Origin: Amborella trichopoda
Taxonomy: Eukaryota; Streptophyta; Magnoliopsida; Amborellales; Amborellaceae
Direction of reading: 5' to 3'
NCBI RefSeq assembly: GCF_000471905.2
Contig: NW_006499912.1
Coordinates: 124,001-188,000 of the forward strand
DNA: 64,000 bases
Below are positions 45,330-55,658 of the stretch, in pieces. Under the pieces are notes generated by a model. That model had not been told where the DNA came from. It made no database searches and saw only the letters and a program-made list of their open reading frames with translations. The translations under genes were made by a program, and so were the position numbers. The stretch's first letter is position 1. Each line of letters opens with the position of its first letter.

Positions 45330-45830
45330 ACTTTGTACATTTTTTTACTAAAATAACTTAAGAGAAATGTTAGCTCCGTGAAGGCATCACGGTTAACCAA
45401 GATTCATGATGGTCGTGGAGGGTTCAAACACTGTTGGTATGGAGCTTAAGTCATCACGGTTCTACTAGAACCATGACGATGGGGCAGCATTAGAACCATC
45501 ACGGTACTTAAATAACAATAGTGATCACCTTGACTATCACAAATCTCACACCAACGTGATACTATCAAGGTTTAATTAAAACCATGATAGTTAAACAAAC
45601 CATCACGGTGCTTTAAATGCCGTGATGCTTCAAACATGGTTCTAGGTACAAAGTCACTAGAACCGCAATGACCATCACGGTTCTAGGTTAATCATGATGC
45701 CTTTAAAGATCTAAGATTATCGTGAACGGTATTGTTGTCAGAAAACACAAACAATGATGAAATGGGGTATGAATAAAGTTTCAAAATATTTGGACGTTTA
45801 TTTTTAATAAAAAAAGGGATGTTTGTGTGA
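45330..45830. mobile_element. Foldback MITE, unit 2
   Basis: Counterpart of 13,490-14,090. The inner inverted ends are GAAGGCATCACGGTTAACC and, on the other strand, TTAAAGGCATCATGATTAAC. The outer left arm is shortened by a deletion near 45,320. No gene from 45,831 to 46,307. Confidence 0.6.
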
Positions 45831-46307
45831 ATTCCCATTTGTAACTTTTACAACGCTCATATTCATAAGGCCCACATTAGAGGTTGTTATTCGCAGGGAA
45901 ATGTTATAGGGCTTTCTATAACAGTCACATGTTATTCAAGCATCAGAAAAAACATTATATCACAGATATTTGGGAGTACATCAAGGAATTGGACAATATC
46001 CGAACCTATATATATTTGCATTTACCAATATTAACTGATACATCCTATATATTGGGTTTGATATTAGTATAGGGACTCATCCCATACTAACCTTTCAAAA
46101 CTTTCTAGAATATATAAATGTATTTGGTAAGGTTATGGCGCTATAAAGGTGCACCTCATTTCTCACCTGGAATGTAGTCTGAGCACCTAAAATCTTACAA
46201 ATTGATCATCTTGACCTCGACAATTGCGGCTTTGAACAGAAGGGTTCTCAACTTTTGAAAATATCCATCTTATAGCATGTTCTTTGGACGGTCTGCTTTA
46301 GGTGTTC

Positions 46308-47183
46308 ACATATCCACCTAATCTACACCATTTTTTATGATTTGGGTTTCATGGTCAGGAAGCAAGAATAAATTTGATAAACCAACACACTAGCACCAAA
46401 ATTACAATTATTGGTGGGGAAGATATAGCCTTATCAAATACATTATATCCTTTCAAAAAGTGAGACTTGAGTGAAATATATGAAATATAAGAAATTATTT
46501 TTAAATTTAAAAAATAAGACATTATTTTATGTAACTTTCTCAAATATTAAATAATAACTCAGGGTATTCCATCTTGAGTGATAAGATGTGAACGGCATTT
46601 TAATGGACACTAGATCCACCCATTTGCACCATTTTAGGAGCTTTGATTCCATATTTGGAGGTGGAAATGGTCCTTCCAGTATTTATGAGGGGTTTGGGTA
46701 CTCAATCTGACAACGGCCAAGGATTTTAGTGAAGCTCAGGTTGTACCATTTAGTTTTCCATTTTTAATTAAGGATTGCATACTAGGAGACTATTTACCAT
46801 TAGTACAAGGAGGTCACAATCAATCGTAGCCACTCGACGTCAAATTTGTTGACTTGGTATCTCACTAAGTGCGAAAATTTTATTTTTGAACTTTGAGTCT
46901 AGTCATTGATACACTTACAACCATCCGATTTAAAATAATCTCAATTTATTATGCAGAGTAATGCCCTTTTACAATATAAGATTATCATAGAAAAAACCTA
47001 CCTGCCTCTTTAGATGGATCAAATTTGAGAAACAGACTTTCCGGATTCTATCGGATGCTTGTGCCTATCCTCCATGCCCTAAAAATTTATGGCAAGCTTC
47101 ATTTCTTGTATACCGAAAACCGCTACCACTGCCGCCGCCGCCTGAGTTGACACCGGAGTCTCTGTAACCATCGTTGTTAACCA
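46308..47183. repeat. LBD palindrome of unit 2, left arm
   Basis: This 876-bp arm is the inverted counterpart of 47,368-48,244. Landmarks from outside in are ATATCCACCTAATCTACACC, GGTGGGGAAGATATAG, TAGATGGATCAAATTTGAGA, then the LBD stop and Ala-rich tail. It ends within the LBD coding sequence at GTTGTTAACCAT, where it joins copy C' directly. Confidence 0.88.
47099..47183 (-). pseudogene. LBD gene copy C, last 85 bp
   Basis: Only the stop codon (47,099-47,101) and about 28 codons of the Ala-rich tail remain. It is broken by the palindrome-centre deletion that fused it to copy C'. It corresponds to 15,355-15,436 of copy B. Confidence 0.75.
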
Positions 47184-47455
47184 TTTTGCAACATCATTGC
47201 CACCTCCAAGATGGTTCCAGCTTAGGGACAAACTCGATGCATGCACCACCTCCTCCTCCTATGTTGCCTCTGCCTCCTCGTCCTCCTGCTCCTGCTGCTG
47301 CTTACTCTTTGCCATGGGTGGTGGAGGATCCGATGGAGAAACAAGAGCAAAAGGGTTTTCTTAATGCATGGCTAACAACGATGGTTGCAGAGACTCCGAT
47401 GTCAACTCAGGCAGCGGCAACAGCGGTAGCGGCAGCCGCAGTATACAAGAAATGA
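47184..47455 (+). pseudogene. LBD gene copy C', C-terminal half with open frame
   Basis: The frame is open from the junction to the natural stop at 47,453-47,455. It encodes the His/Gln linker, GTNSMHAPPPPPMLP, then SLPWVVEDPMEKQEQKG, NAWLTTMVAETP and an Ala-rich tail ending VYKK. This is the best-preserved LBD C-terminus in the window and shows what copies A and B' lost. The LOB domain is absent and no ATG starts it, so it cannot encode a DNA-binding LBD protein. It contributes the loop and the start of the right arm. Confidence 0.75.
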
Positions 47456-48244
47456 AGCTTGCCATAAATTTTCAAGCCATGGAGGATAGGCACAAGCATC
47501 CGATAGAATCCGGAAGGTCTGTTTCTCAAATTTGATCCATCAAAAGAGGCAAGCAGATTTTTCTATCATAATCTTGTATGGTAAAAAGGCATTAATCTGC
47601 CTAATAAATTGAGATTACTTAAATGGCATGGTAATAAGTATATCACTGACTAGACTCAAAGTTCAAAAATAAAATTTTCAAACTTAGTGACACACTAAGC
47701 CATCAAATTTGATATCTAGTGGCTACGATTGATTGTGACCTACTTGTACTGATGGTAAATAGTCTCATAGTATGTAATCCCTAATTAAAAATGGAAAATT
47801 AAATGGTACAACCCAAGCTTTACTAAAATCCTTGGTCCTTGGCAAATTGAGTACCCAAACCCCCATTAACACTGGAATGACCATTTCCACCACAAAATAG
47901 GGAATCGAAGCTCTTAAAATGGTGCCAATGGGTGGATCTAGTGTCCATTAAAATGCCGGTTCACATCTTATCACTCAAGATGGAATACCTTGAGTTATTA
48001 TTTAATATTAGCGAAAGTTTTATAAAATCATGCTTTATTTTAAAAATTTAAAAATAACTTTTTATATTTCGTATTTTTCACTCAAATCCCACTTTTTGAA
48101 AGGATACAATATATTTGGTAGAGATAAATCTTCCCCACCAATAACCGTAATTTGGTGCTGGTGTGTTGGTTTATCAAATATATTCTTGCTTCCTGACCAT
48201 GAAACCCAAAACATAAAAAATGGTGTATAGATTAGATGGATATG
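47368..48244. repeat. LBD palindrome of unit 2, right arm
   Basis: 877-bp inverted counterpart of the left arm, separated from it by only 184 bp (47,184-47,367). It starts at ATGGCTAACAACGATGGTTG and ends at GATTAGATGGATATGACC. The whole structure, about 1.94 kb, could fold into a long hairpin as RNA. Confidence 0.88.
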
Positions 48245-48468
48245 ACCTTCACACCCCTTGAAAAATAATAGGTGATGTTTAGAAATGAGTGTGAATATAA
48301 AATTGACTAAAAATTCTCTCTCCACGATGGTTATAACACAATTTTAGAGTGCATTTCAATAATTATAAAATATATATTTTAATAGAGTAAAACTTTTTAG
48401 ATCATAGCGAGATGTTGCCACTGGTTTTCTTTGGACGAGAAAACCCAAAATTCCTCTTTTTCTTTCTA

Positions 48469-48677
48469 GGGGTCGAGAATTGATCCGATCTGGATCCAAA
48501 ATTTGGATTTCGAACTCTATTCGGATCTGGATATGGACCCAAAATTTGGATATGAAAACCGGTTCCGGACTCAAAAGTCAGGTCCAAATTGAAATTCGGA
48601 TCGAATTCAGATGCAATTGATTCGACCTGGATCCAAATCCTGATCTAACCCAATTTTTTTTTAATAGTAAATTTTTA

Positions 48678-48716
<39 letters not shown>

Positions 48717-48897
48717 CCGGATCAGGATCCAGATCCAGATCCAAATCTGTTGTATATCATTCAATTCTAGATTCGGATACGATGTATATTATTCGGATCC
48801 AAATTCATATCCAAAGATCTAGGATCTGGTTTGAACCTGAATGAAGTATACTATTCGGATCCGAATCCGGATCCGGCCCAAACCTGACCCATTCTAA
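48469..48897. mobile_element. GGATCC-rich hAT-like MITE, unit 2
   Basis: Counterpart of 18,160-18,595, with clearer inverted ends (TAGGGGTCGAGAATTGATC and TAGGGGTTAGAATGGGTC). Its internal TA run is much longer here (about 48,681-48,712) than in unit 1, so that microsatellite changed length after the duplication. Non-coding. Confidence 0.5.
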
Positions 48898-49664
48898 CCC
48901 CTACTCTCTACCTAGCTTCATCTTTCTATAACCTCCATCCTTTTTCCCTCTCTCCCTCCCCTTACTCAACGTCCCTTATCTCTCTCTCTTACCAACGTTT
49001 TCTCTCACCCGCTTTCTGCAAGAGCTCCAAGAGAGAGACCTGCTACCATCAGGGTGAAGCTTTGTGGAAGATTGGGCATTTGCAGGAGACAGACCCAATT
49101 GGGAATATCAGAAAGTAAAGATTGACCAATAGGAGAAAGGCCCAATCTTGCCACTTGATCCAAAGACCAGAGCCCCATCAACGTGCCCACAAAATTGGAT
49201 CATTGCTAAGTGCTAACTAGAGTAGAATGTCCACGAGCTTTAATGGTGGACAAAGAATATCGATCAAATACGGAGCAGATAACACAAGTTTCTGGTTTCC
49301 TTTTGGAAGTTCTACAAGGTACCAACAAAACTCTCCTCCACTCCCTTCTCTTTAATATCATTCCTTTGTGAAATAGTTATCCATCATTAGAACCTTTTTT
49401 CCAACTATTTGGGGCCAATTACATCATGAAATAGTTACCCAATCCATCAAATTTATAAGCCTTTTACTTTACTGCTTCAGGGAATTGGGTCTTGTATATT
49501 CATTGTTCTAGAGAGATACCCTCTCTAGAACTTCAGCATCTACATTGCTTTCTTCTTGAATGAGCTCCATTACACTAACAAAGAAAGCCCTTTTTCTCTC
49601 TTAACAGTTTAAAGCCTTCCTCTCTCCCTTTGAACCAGATCTTTACACTACAAGAAAATACATA
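48898..49664. other. Non-coding stretch, unit 2
   Basis: Counterpart of 18,596-19,437 with an approximately 80-bp deletion near 49,165. It keeps the LINE-end tag CCAACTATTTGGGGCCAATT at about 49,402. No gene recognised. Confidence 0.5.
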
Positions 49665-51112
49665 ATTGATGAGAAAATGTACAATATTTTCTTGCTACAG
49701 TTGTATTACTTTCAAGTTATATGGCATGCCATCCATGATATACAACCGTATTTATTAAAAAATTGCATGTACATGTATATATAATTCTTTAACGCTATAA
49801 AATAAGGCTCTTATACACATCCTTTAGGGGTTTTAAGGTTCTGTAATACAGCTACCATGGGTTCTATAATACATACTTTGTGATACATCTTCTATGGGAC
49901 TTAAGGCACAAAAATACAGAAAACGCATAAATTTTTCATATAGTATCAAAGTCAGTCTGATCTGTGAGCCGGAAGCCCCTCTATTATTCTGCCATATTGT
50001 TCGGATCTAGAAGTGTGCCCCTCAACTACTCGCTCAGCCACACAAATCTCCTAAGCCACTCACCCAGATCTTCAGCAACTTGGATCCTATTCTACCCCTT
50101 TTGGATTTGCTCCATCGATACTCGTCCAGCAACACAAGACAAATCTGTCATAACCCACCTCTAAAAAAACCCTTTGGAAAACCACCCAGATCTATGCCCT
50201 CTTGCTCCTTTGACATTCAACAAACCACCCAGTGAACCCAGATATGCCGCCTCTAAAATCAACCCTCTATGAAACCTGCTCTGAATATCTGATCTTCTTC
50301 ATCCTTGTCCGGATATGAAACTCTCTCAATAGCTGCATCGTCTTCCTCAAGTCCCTCTCTCCCCTCGGATTTGAGCGATCTCGATTGCCTGGATCTCCTC
50401 TCTGAGTCATTTTTTCTCTTATGTTTTTTTCTATGCATCTTTTATATGTCGACGGGCTCTCTCTCCTCAATTTCTTTTGATCGAAATCAATTACACCTCT
50501 GTTGATCTTCCTCTTTTGTTGGATTTTTTGAAAAAAAAAAATCTTTAGTCTCATGTGAAACCTTCGAAAAAATTGTGATAGGACCTACCTCTAAGGCTCT
50601 TGCAAGAGGAGAGAGTGAGGGGTAGCGTACAAACTGGAAGAAGTGAGGAGTGAGCGAGAGAAAGAATAATGACTGTAGAGACTCATTAAAAGGAAGAGAG
50701 GTTTCCTTGTTCCCCATTTCATGATTTTTTTTTTTTAAAAAAAAAAAAAAGAGATAGAGAGATTGTTATCTTTTGGAGAGAGAAGCAGCAAGCATCCACT
50801 ATTTATAATAGTGATGGACCCATGGTGTGGTGATGGATCATCAAGAAATGAGTTTATCTTCACTCTGCCTATTCTTGTCAGTAAGATCAAGTTTGTAACT
50901 CTGTTACTTGATCCCAGTGTTTAAAAAAATGCCGACTCGAACAGGACTCGCCCGGTTCGACTCGAAAATCGTCATAGACGGATCGAATAGGCGAAAAAAA
51001 CGGGAATCTTCTGGTTCTAGAGAGAACCGGACGATTCTGTACAGTGACTCGCCCATTTTACTGTACAGAATCGGCGAGTCCGTACAGTGAATCGGCAAGT
51101 CCCGTACGGAAA

Positions 51113-51113
51113 T

Positions 51114-51158
<45 letters not shown>

Positions 51159-51480
51159 NTTTTTTTTTTAGACTCTATGTATAGTTNNNNNNNNNNNNNN
51201 NNNNNNATTATCCATGATCGAATTGTTTTTTCTTTTTTGTAATCCACGATTGAATTTTTTGTTTTTTTTGTTTGTTTTTTTTTGTAATCCATGATCGAAT
51301 TTTATGTAATCCATGATCGAATTTTATGTAATCCATGATCGAATTTTTTGTAATCCATGATTGAATTTTTTGAAAATTTGTGATTTTTTTTTTAAGTCCA
51401 TGATCGAATTTTTTTTTGTAATCCATGATAGAATTTTTTGAAAATTTGTAATTTTTTTTTTTTAATCCATGATCGATTTT
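51113..51480. repeat. Poly-T run, short gap and 20-25 bp minisatellite
   Basis: About 50 T are followed by 20 N. Then come roughly ten units of the form TAATCCATGATCGAATTTTT with variable T-run length. Assembly here is unreliable, and the Lys/Asp-rich minus-strand frames (51,017-51,426) are translations of the repeat, not genes. Confidence 0.85.
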
Positions 51481-51523
51481 TTTGAAAATTTGTTAATTTT
51501 TTTTTTTAATACATATTATTCAA

Positions 51524-51811
51524 AGAGAAAATGAGAGAGATGATGATTCTGAGGCCACCCTATCCCAGCCCTATTATTCACATATCGAGTCCCAACAGCA
51601 AAAGTGTAGGGATGAGTACGACAGTGCAGGTGAGCATGAAGGATGGACAATCTTCGGGGATTTTAGATTAGGAATACAACAAAACACTAACACTCGAGGA
51701 TTTGGGAATAGTCAGACGCCTGCTAATATCGATGATTCGTTTTTAGATCGAATCAATGAATTGTTAGACGAATTCAATCAATGGCACCAGCGTGACCAAG
51801 AAGAACAATAA
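51524..51811 (+). pseudogene. Possible C-terminal coding tail of a hAT transposase
   Basis: There are 95 codons without a stop, ending in TAA at 51,809-51,811. The composition is acidic and polar: RDDDSEATLSQPYYSHIES, a middle with GWTIFGDFRLG, and an end with FLDRINELLDEFNQWH. There is no ATG at the start, and upstream lies the T-rich minisatellite. Its position inside a hAT element, and the habit of plant hAT transposases of ending in an acidic tail after the dimerisation domain, suggest a leftover 3' exon. No diagnostic hAT motif is visible, so the call is inferred from context. Confidence 0.3.
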
Positions 51812-52892
51812 CGTCGTCTATCATTTTATTTTTAGATCATATGTTACTAATTTTATGCTTTATTGTAGTCCATGTATGTTGACATACTTATTCCATGATA
51901 ATTATATGTTTATCTTTTTGTGTGATGTAAATTAAATGCTGAATGGCGGTTCATGCAGAGAAAGAACATATCAATATTCGCATATTCATTCAAAAATATG
52001 AAAATTCTTAATGGAGTACCTTCATTTCTTATTGAATTCCTAAAAAACAATATTTATAATGAATTTTAATAATTTTTTCGGATTTTTTTTAAGCTTTATT
52101 CTGACCGATTCACCCGATTCCCGATCCAGATCGCCGATTCGCCAATCCGGATTGGTTTTTTGGAAGCCCGATCCGGGTCACCGATCCGTTTTTTAAACCA
52201 TTGCTTGATCCTGATCTTTTCTATAAGCTTGAGTTTGTTGTTTTTTACTCGATCATGTCTAATTATCTGCAAGCTGTTGTATCGGGCTCGGATTTGCAGT
52301 GAGTTTTGTTGGCTTTTCCAAGTGTCATTCTATTTTCTCGTCTGTCCCAACTATTTTATTTTTCATTAACGAAGATCTGAAGTATTTGTTTATTTGCCCG
52401 AGCCTCTTCTCATTTGACCATCTGTTTTTAAGGCCTATTGATATGTTGTTACTCAAACCTCCTTTGTTTGAGGCTTCTGTTTTTTGGGATTGCCGATTTG
52501 TCGCTACTGAAGCTTCTTTTGTTCGTATCATGTTTTTGAGGATTGCCTTTTATTGTCCTACCATGTTTCTAAGTGTGAAAATATACAATATTTCCTTGCT
52601 ACAGCAGTACTACTTGCTACTTGTATAGCATGCCACCGTTGACATACAATTGTCTTTGTTGACTAAATAGTCCGTATAGGTTGTATACCATTCTTGTAAG
52701 CAACAAAAAAAGTTATCTTATACACTTATTTTGTGGGTTTTAGGTTCTATAATATGGGGGTTCCGTAATACAATTATCGTGGGTTCTATAATACATCTTA
52801 TATGGGGCCTTAAGGCCCAGAAAAATAGAAAACACAAAACAAATTCACAATTGAGAACTATATAAACAAACAATGCAAAGGGATAGGTGAAG

Positions 52893-55523
52893 TGATAGTG
52901 GATACAAAGACTAAAGCAAATTTTTAAGCCGAAAAACAAGGCAAATGGATACCTTCAACAAGCCACTTGATTAAAACCAAGCTAAGTGAATAAGTTACAA
53001 TCCTTTAAATAACAATTATAATCATTCCTAGTCTTGTAAAAGCATTGTAAAGAAAATTAAATATATAGGGCAATTACATATAAAGCAAGACTAGTTTATG
53101 AATTATACTTTCATAGCACAAATTACATAAACTATATCCCAAAGCTTAAATACAACATACAAGTAATCTAAACAAAATTATAACGAATAAAATCAACTAA
53201 ACAAGGAATTAGATTGTCAAAGTAAAATTGGGAAGCCATGTGTCGAACCCCATTTGTCAGGGCCATGCAATCGAGCCCTATAAGGACAAAATTTTGTCCC
53301 TTCGGATTGTACAAAAATGGTTCAATCTCACAAGAGTGCCTAATCCAAATGGGAAGAAATTACACACCTTAAAATAAATTTTTAAGATCTCAACACACTG
53401 GCATTATAATCCAAAATAGAATGCGAAAGCTTTGAATCGAATCGATTAAAAAAGAAGAGAGTTATGGGCAAACTACACACGGTGGTCCCTCGGACCACCA
53501 AAACAGTCTAGTATGAAACGATCATGAACCCCAATAGGTAAAAACATGATGAAAAACTTCTGAAAATTCAGTCACACACTGAGACTAAAGTAGTTGATGG
53601 ATTTTGAGCAAAGTAATCAATGGATACTATACATGACCATGGATTTTCATGCATATAAGCTATAACTCATGAAGGACCACACTATGAATAAGCACGATGA
53701 AAAATATGATCAAATGGGAATTCTAAGATCAATGAAACTTTTGTAAATTTAAAACTTCAGCAGCTATAGATGCCAAGAATATGAACTTGTTAGAAAAAAA
53801 TTAAATGGAGTTTAACTAGTTACATGTACACTATGGACTTAAGCAAAAGAAAGGATGACCATCATCAAGATCACCATTAATGGAACTCTAAAAGCCTTTA
53901 AAAAGAACGTGGAGTCTCTCTCTCTCTTCAATTTTATCTCACAAAGCTCTAAAAAAATTAGGGCACACATTTTTCAAAATGGTTCAAGAGTTGAGATAGT
54001 TAGGGTTTAATAACTCATAATGTGCTTTAATAACATTGGTGTAACCTTTGACTCAATCAACACCCTGGATGTACTAATCCAAAGGCACATGAGAGGCTAA
54101 TGTACCTAGCCACCCATCCCCATCCAACCACTAGGATGAAAATATGGGATTTCACACCATTATCATTCACCCTAACTCTAAGTTATGCCACTTTACTATT
54201 TTGTCCTTGACCCATGTTTTATTCCAATTGTATCCAATATGCTATTACAAAAACACCCTTAGTTTTTTTAATAATGTATTAGAGTAGTTCACCACTAGGG
54301 GTACAGTGCAAAGATGTAATTGGTAAATCTCACACATTTTAAGATATTCTATTTTATCAAAGCCAATCACTTTGTTGATCTAAAATTTCAAACCAATCAA
54401 TTTAAAGATAACGTCGCCTTGACACATATCTATAAAGATATTTTTCAACTCAAATTTAAAAATCTATTTTCTCTTTAATATCAAATAAATTAATTAATTA
54501 AACTTCACACATGCCATGCGTGGCCCATGTGTGAGTTAATTAAGATATGCGATAAAAATGGAGCCTTAAGTTATAACACTATATAACAAAATATAACAAT
54601 ATATAACAAGACACCACAATACAACCCCTTATAAAACAAGCAAACAAATGTAATCGGGTCCCCTGCCTAGCGATTAGTGCCCAGCTAGGCGGTGATCCCA
54701 CCAGAGTGAGGTGTAGGGTGCTATATGGCAGCCCTATGGCCACTCGGACGCCACATGGCACTACCAAGTCATGACTAAAGTGAAATTTAAGCTAAACAAT
54801 TTGCAAAACCTTATTTTTTTATCAAATAAAATTCTAAAAATTTCTCTAAACTTCACAACAAATATTTAAAGTATTTTTGAGAAATTATTAGGTTTTTTTT
54901 CGTCATTATAAAATCAGAAAAGAGGTATAGTAAGATTTCAGGCTAATAACTCTAGGTATCAGAGTACTCTATTGGCCTAGTCCCGAATGATGTTCCGACG
55001 AGTCTCAGATCGACCCAATAGACCTATGTTTCATCTAAAGCAGCGATACATAATTGTCCATATCAAAACTGCTGAGCCAGAACATCCGATCATCTGGCTT
55101 TCGATGGATTATAGGTGTACCCCTGTGGGACATAATCTAACTCAATTACTAGGGTCCTCTCAATGGCTCTTCCAAACTGGGATAATTCATTTGAAAGAGT
55201 AGCTTCCCGTATGAAATGAAAAAGCACATGCCATGTAATTGTCTCGTGTCAGGATATGGACTTATGTCTCATTTGGATTCTCCAAGCCCTGACCGATCAC
55301 AGCTAAACATGAGGTTAACCTATAAAATCCTGACTAGGAGGTGACCCTCACACCTCCTTGAGAAATTGATTTCTCAACACGTGAACTCTCGATGCCTCAT
55401 GCAAACTCGGGGTAAAATAATCTGGGCTCCATTTTGCAAGGCGCTAATATTTCAATCTCTCAATCGCTCCCATTGAATGAGAGACTACTGGAATTTAGGC
55501 CGAGATTAGCCATATTTCCAACA
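52893..55523 (-). repeat. Copia 3' LTR, unit 2
   Basis: 2,631 bp, bounded by TGTTGGAAATATGG on the minus strand and CACTATCA at the other end. It lies next to the purine tract CAAGTGGGAGAA (55,524-55,535). Confidence 0.9.
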
Positions 55524-55658
55524 TTCTCCCACTTGGCCTTTTGAGGCCTGAATTCGTATATCTCTCTCTCTCATTATCATTCATAATAAACCAAAGCATT
55601 CATACTCTTCCATGGATTTATCATTCACAAGCAATAGACAAAGTAATAACAACTATGT

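Larger units (their letters stand above)
50915..52203. mobile_element. hAT element, non-autonomous, inserted in the LTR element
   Basis: Exact 8-bp duplications CTTGATCC (50,907-50,914 and 52,204-52,211) bound a 1,289-bp element. The left end is CAGTGTTTAAAAAAATGCC and the right end reverse complemented is CAATGGTTTAAAAAACGG. The ends are rich in GACTCG/GATCCG words. Inside are a long T-run with undetermined bases (51,159 and 51,187-51,206), a minisatellite, and one possible coding tail. The matching site is deleted in unit 1, so it is unclear whether the insertion came before or after the segmental duplication. Confidence 0.8.
49670..52849 (+). mobile_element. Short LTR element without pol, unit 2 copy, hosting a hAT element
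   Basis: The 5' LTR is 49,670-49,940 (starts TGAGAAAATGTACAAT). A primer-site relic TAGTATCAAAGTCAG follows (TGGTATCAAAGT in the other two copies). The 3' LTR is 52,574-52,849 (starts TGTGAAAATATACAAT, ends TTCACA). Target duplications ATTGA are at 49,665-49,669 and 52,850-52,854. Removing the hAT insertion leaves an interior of about 1.3 kb with no gag, integrase or reverse transcriptase, so it would have depended on an autonomous partner. A purine tract before the 3' LTR is not obvious. Confidence 0.8.

Noticed and set aside
49964-50505. Ser/Pro/Leu-rich plus-strand frames inside the short LTR element as a gag gene
   Set aside because: No zinc knuckle or gag motif, no ATG shared by the three copies, and frames break differently in each copy.
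51017-51426. Lys/Asp-rich minus-strand frames with DYKKK and FDHGL repeats
   Set aside because: They translate a 20-25 bp minisatellite and a poly-T run that includes undetermined bases.
51113-51480. Possible CRISPR-like array of short repeats
   Set aside because: The repeats are directly adjacent, differ in T-run length and have no unique spacers. The context is a plant hAT element.
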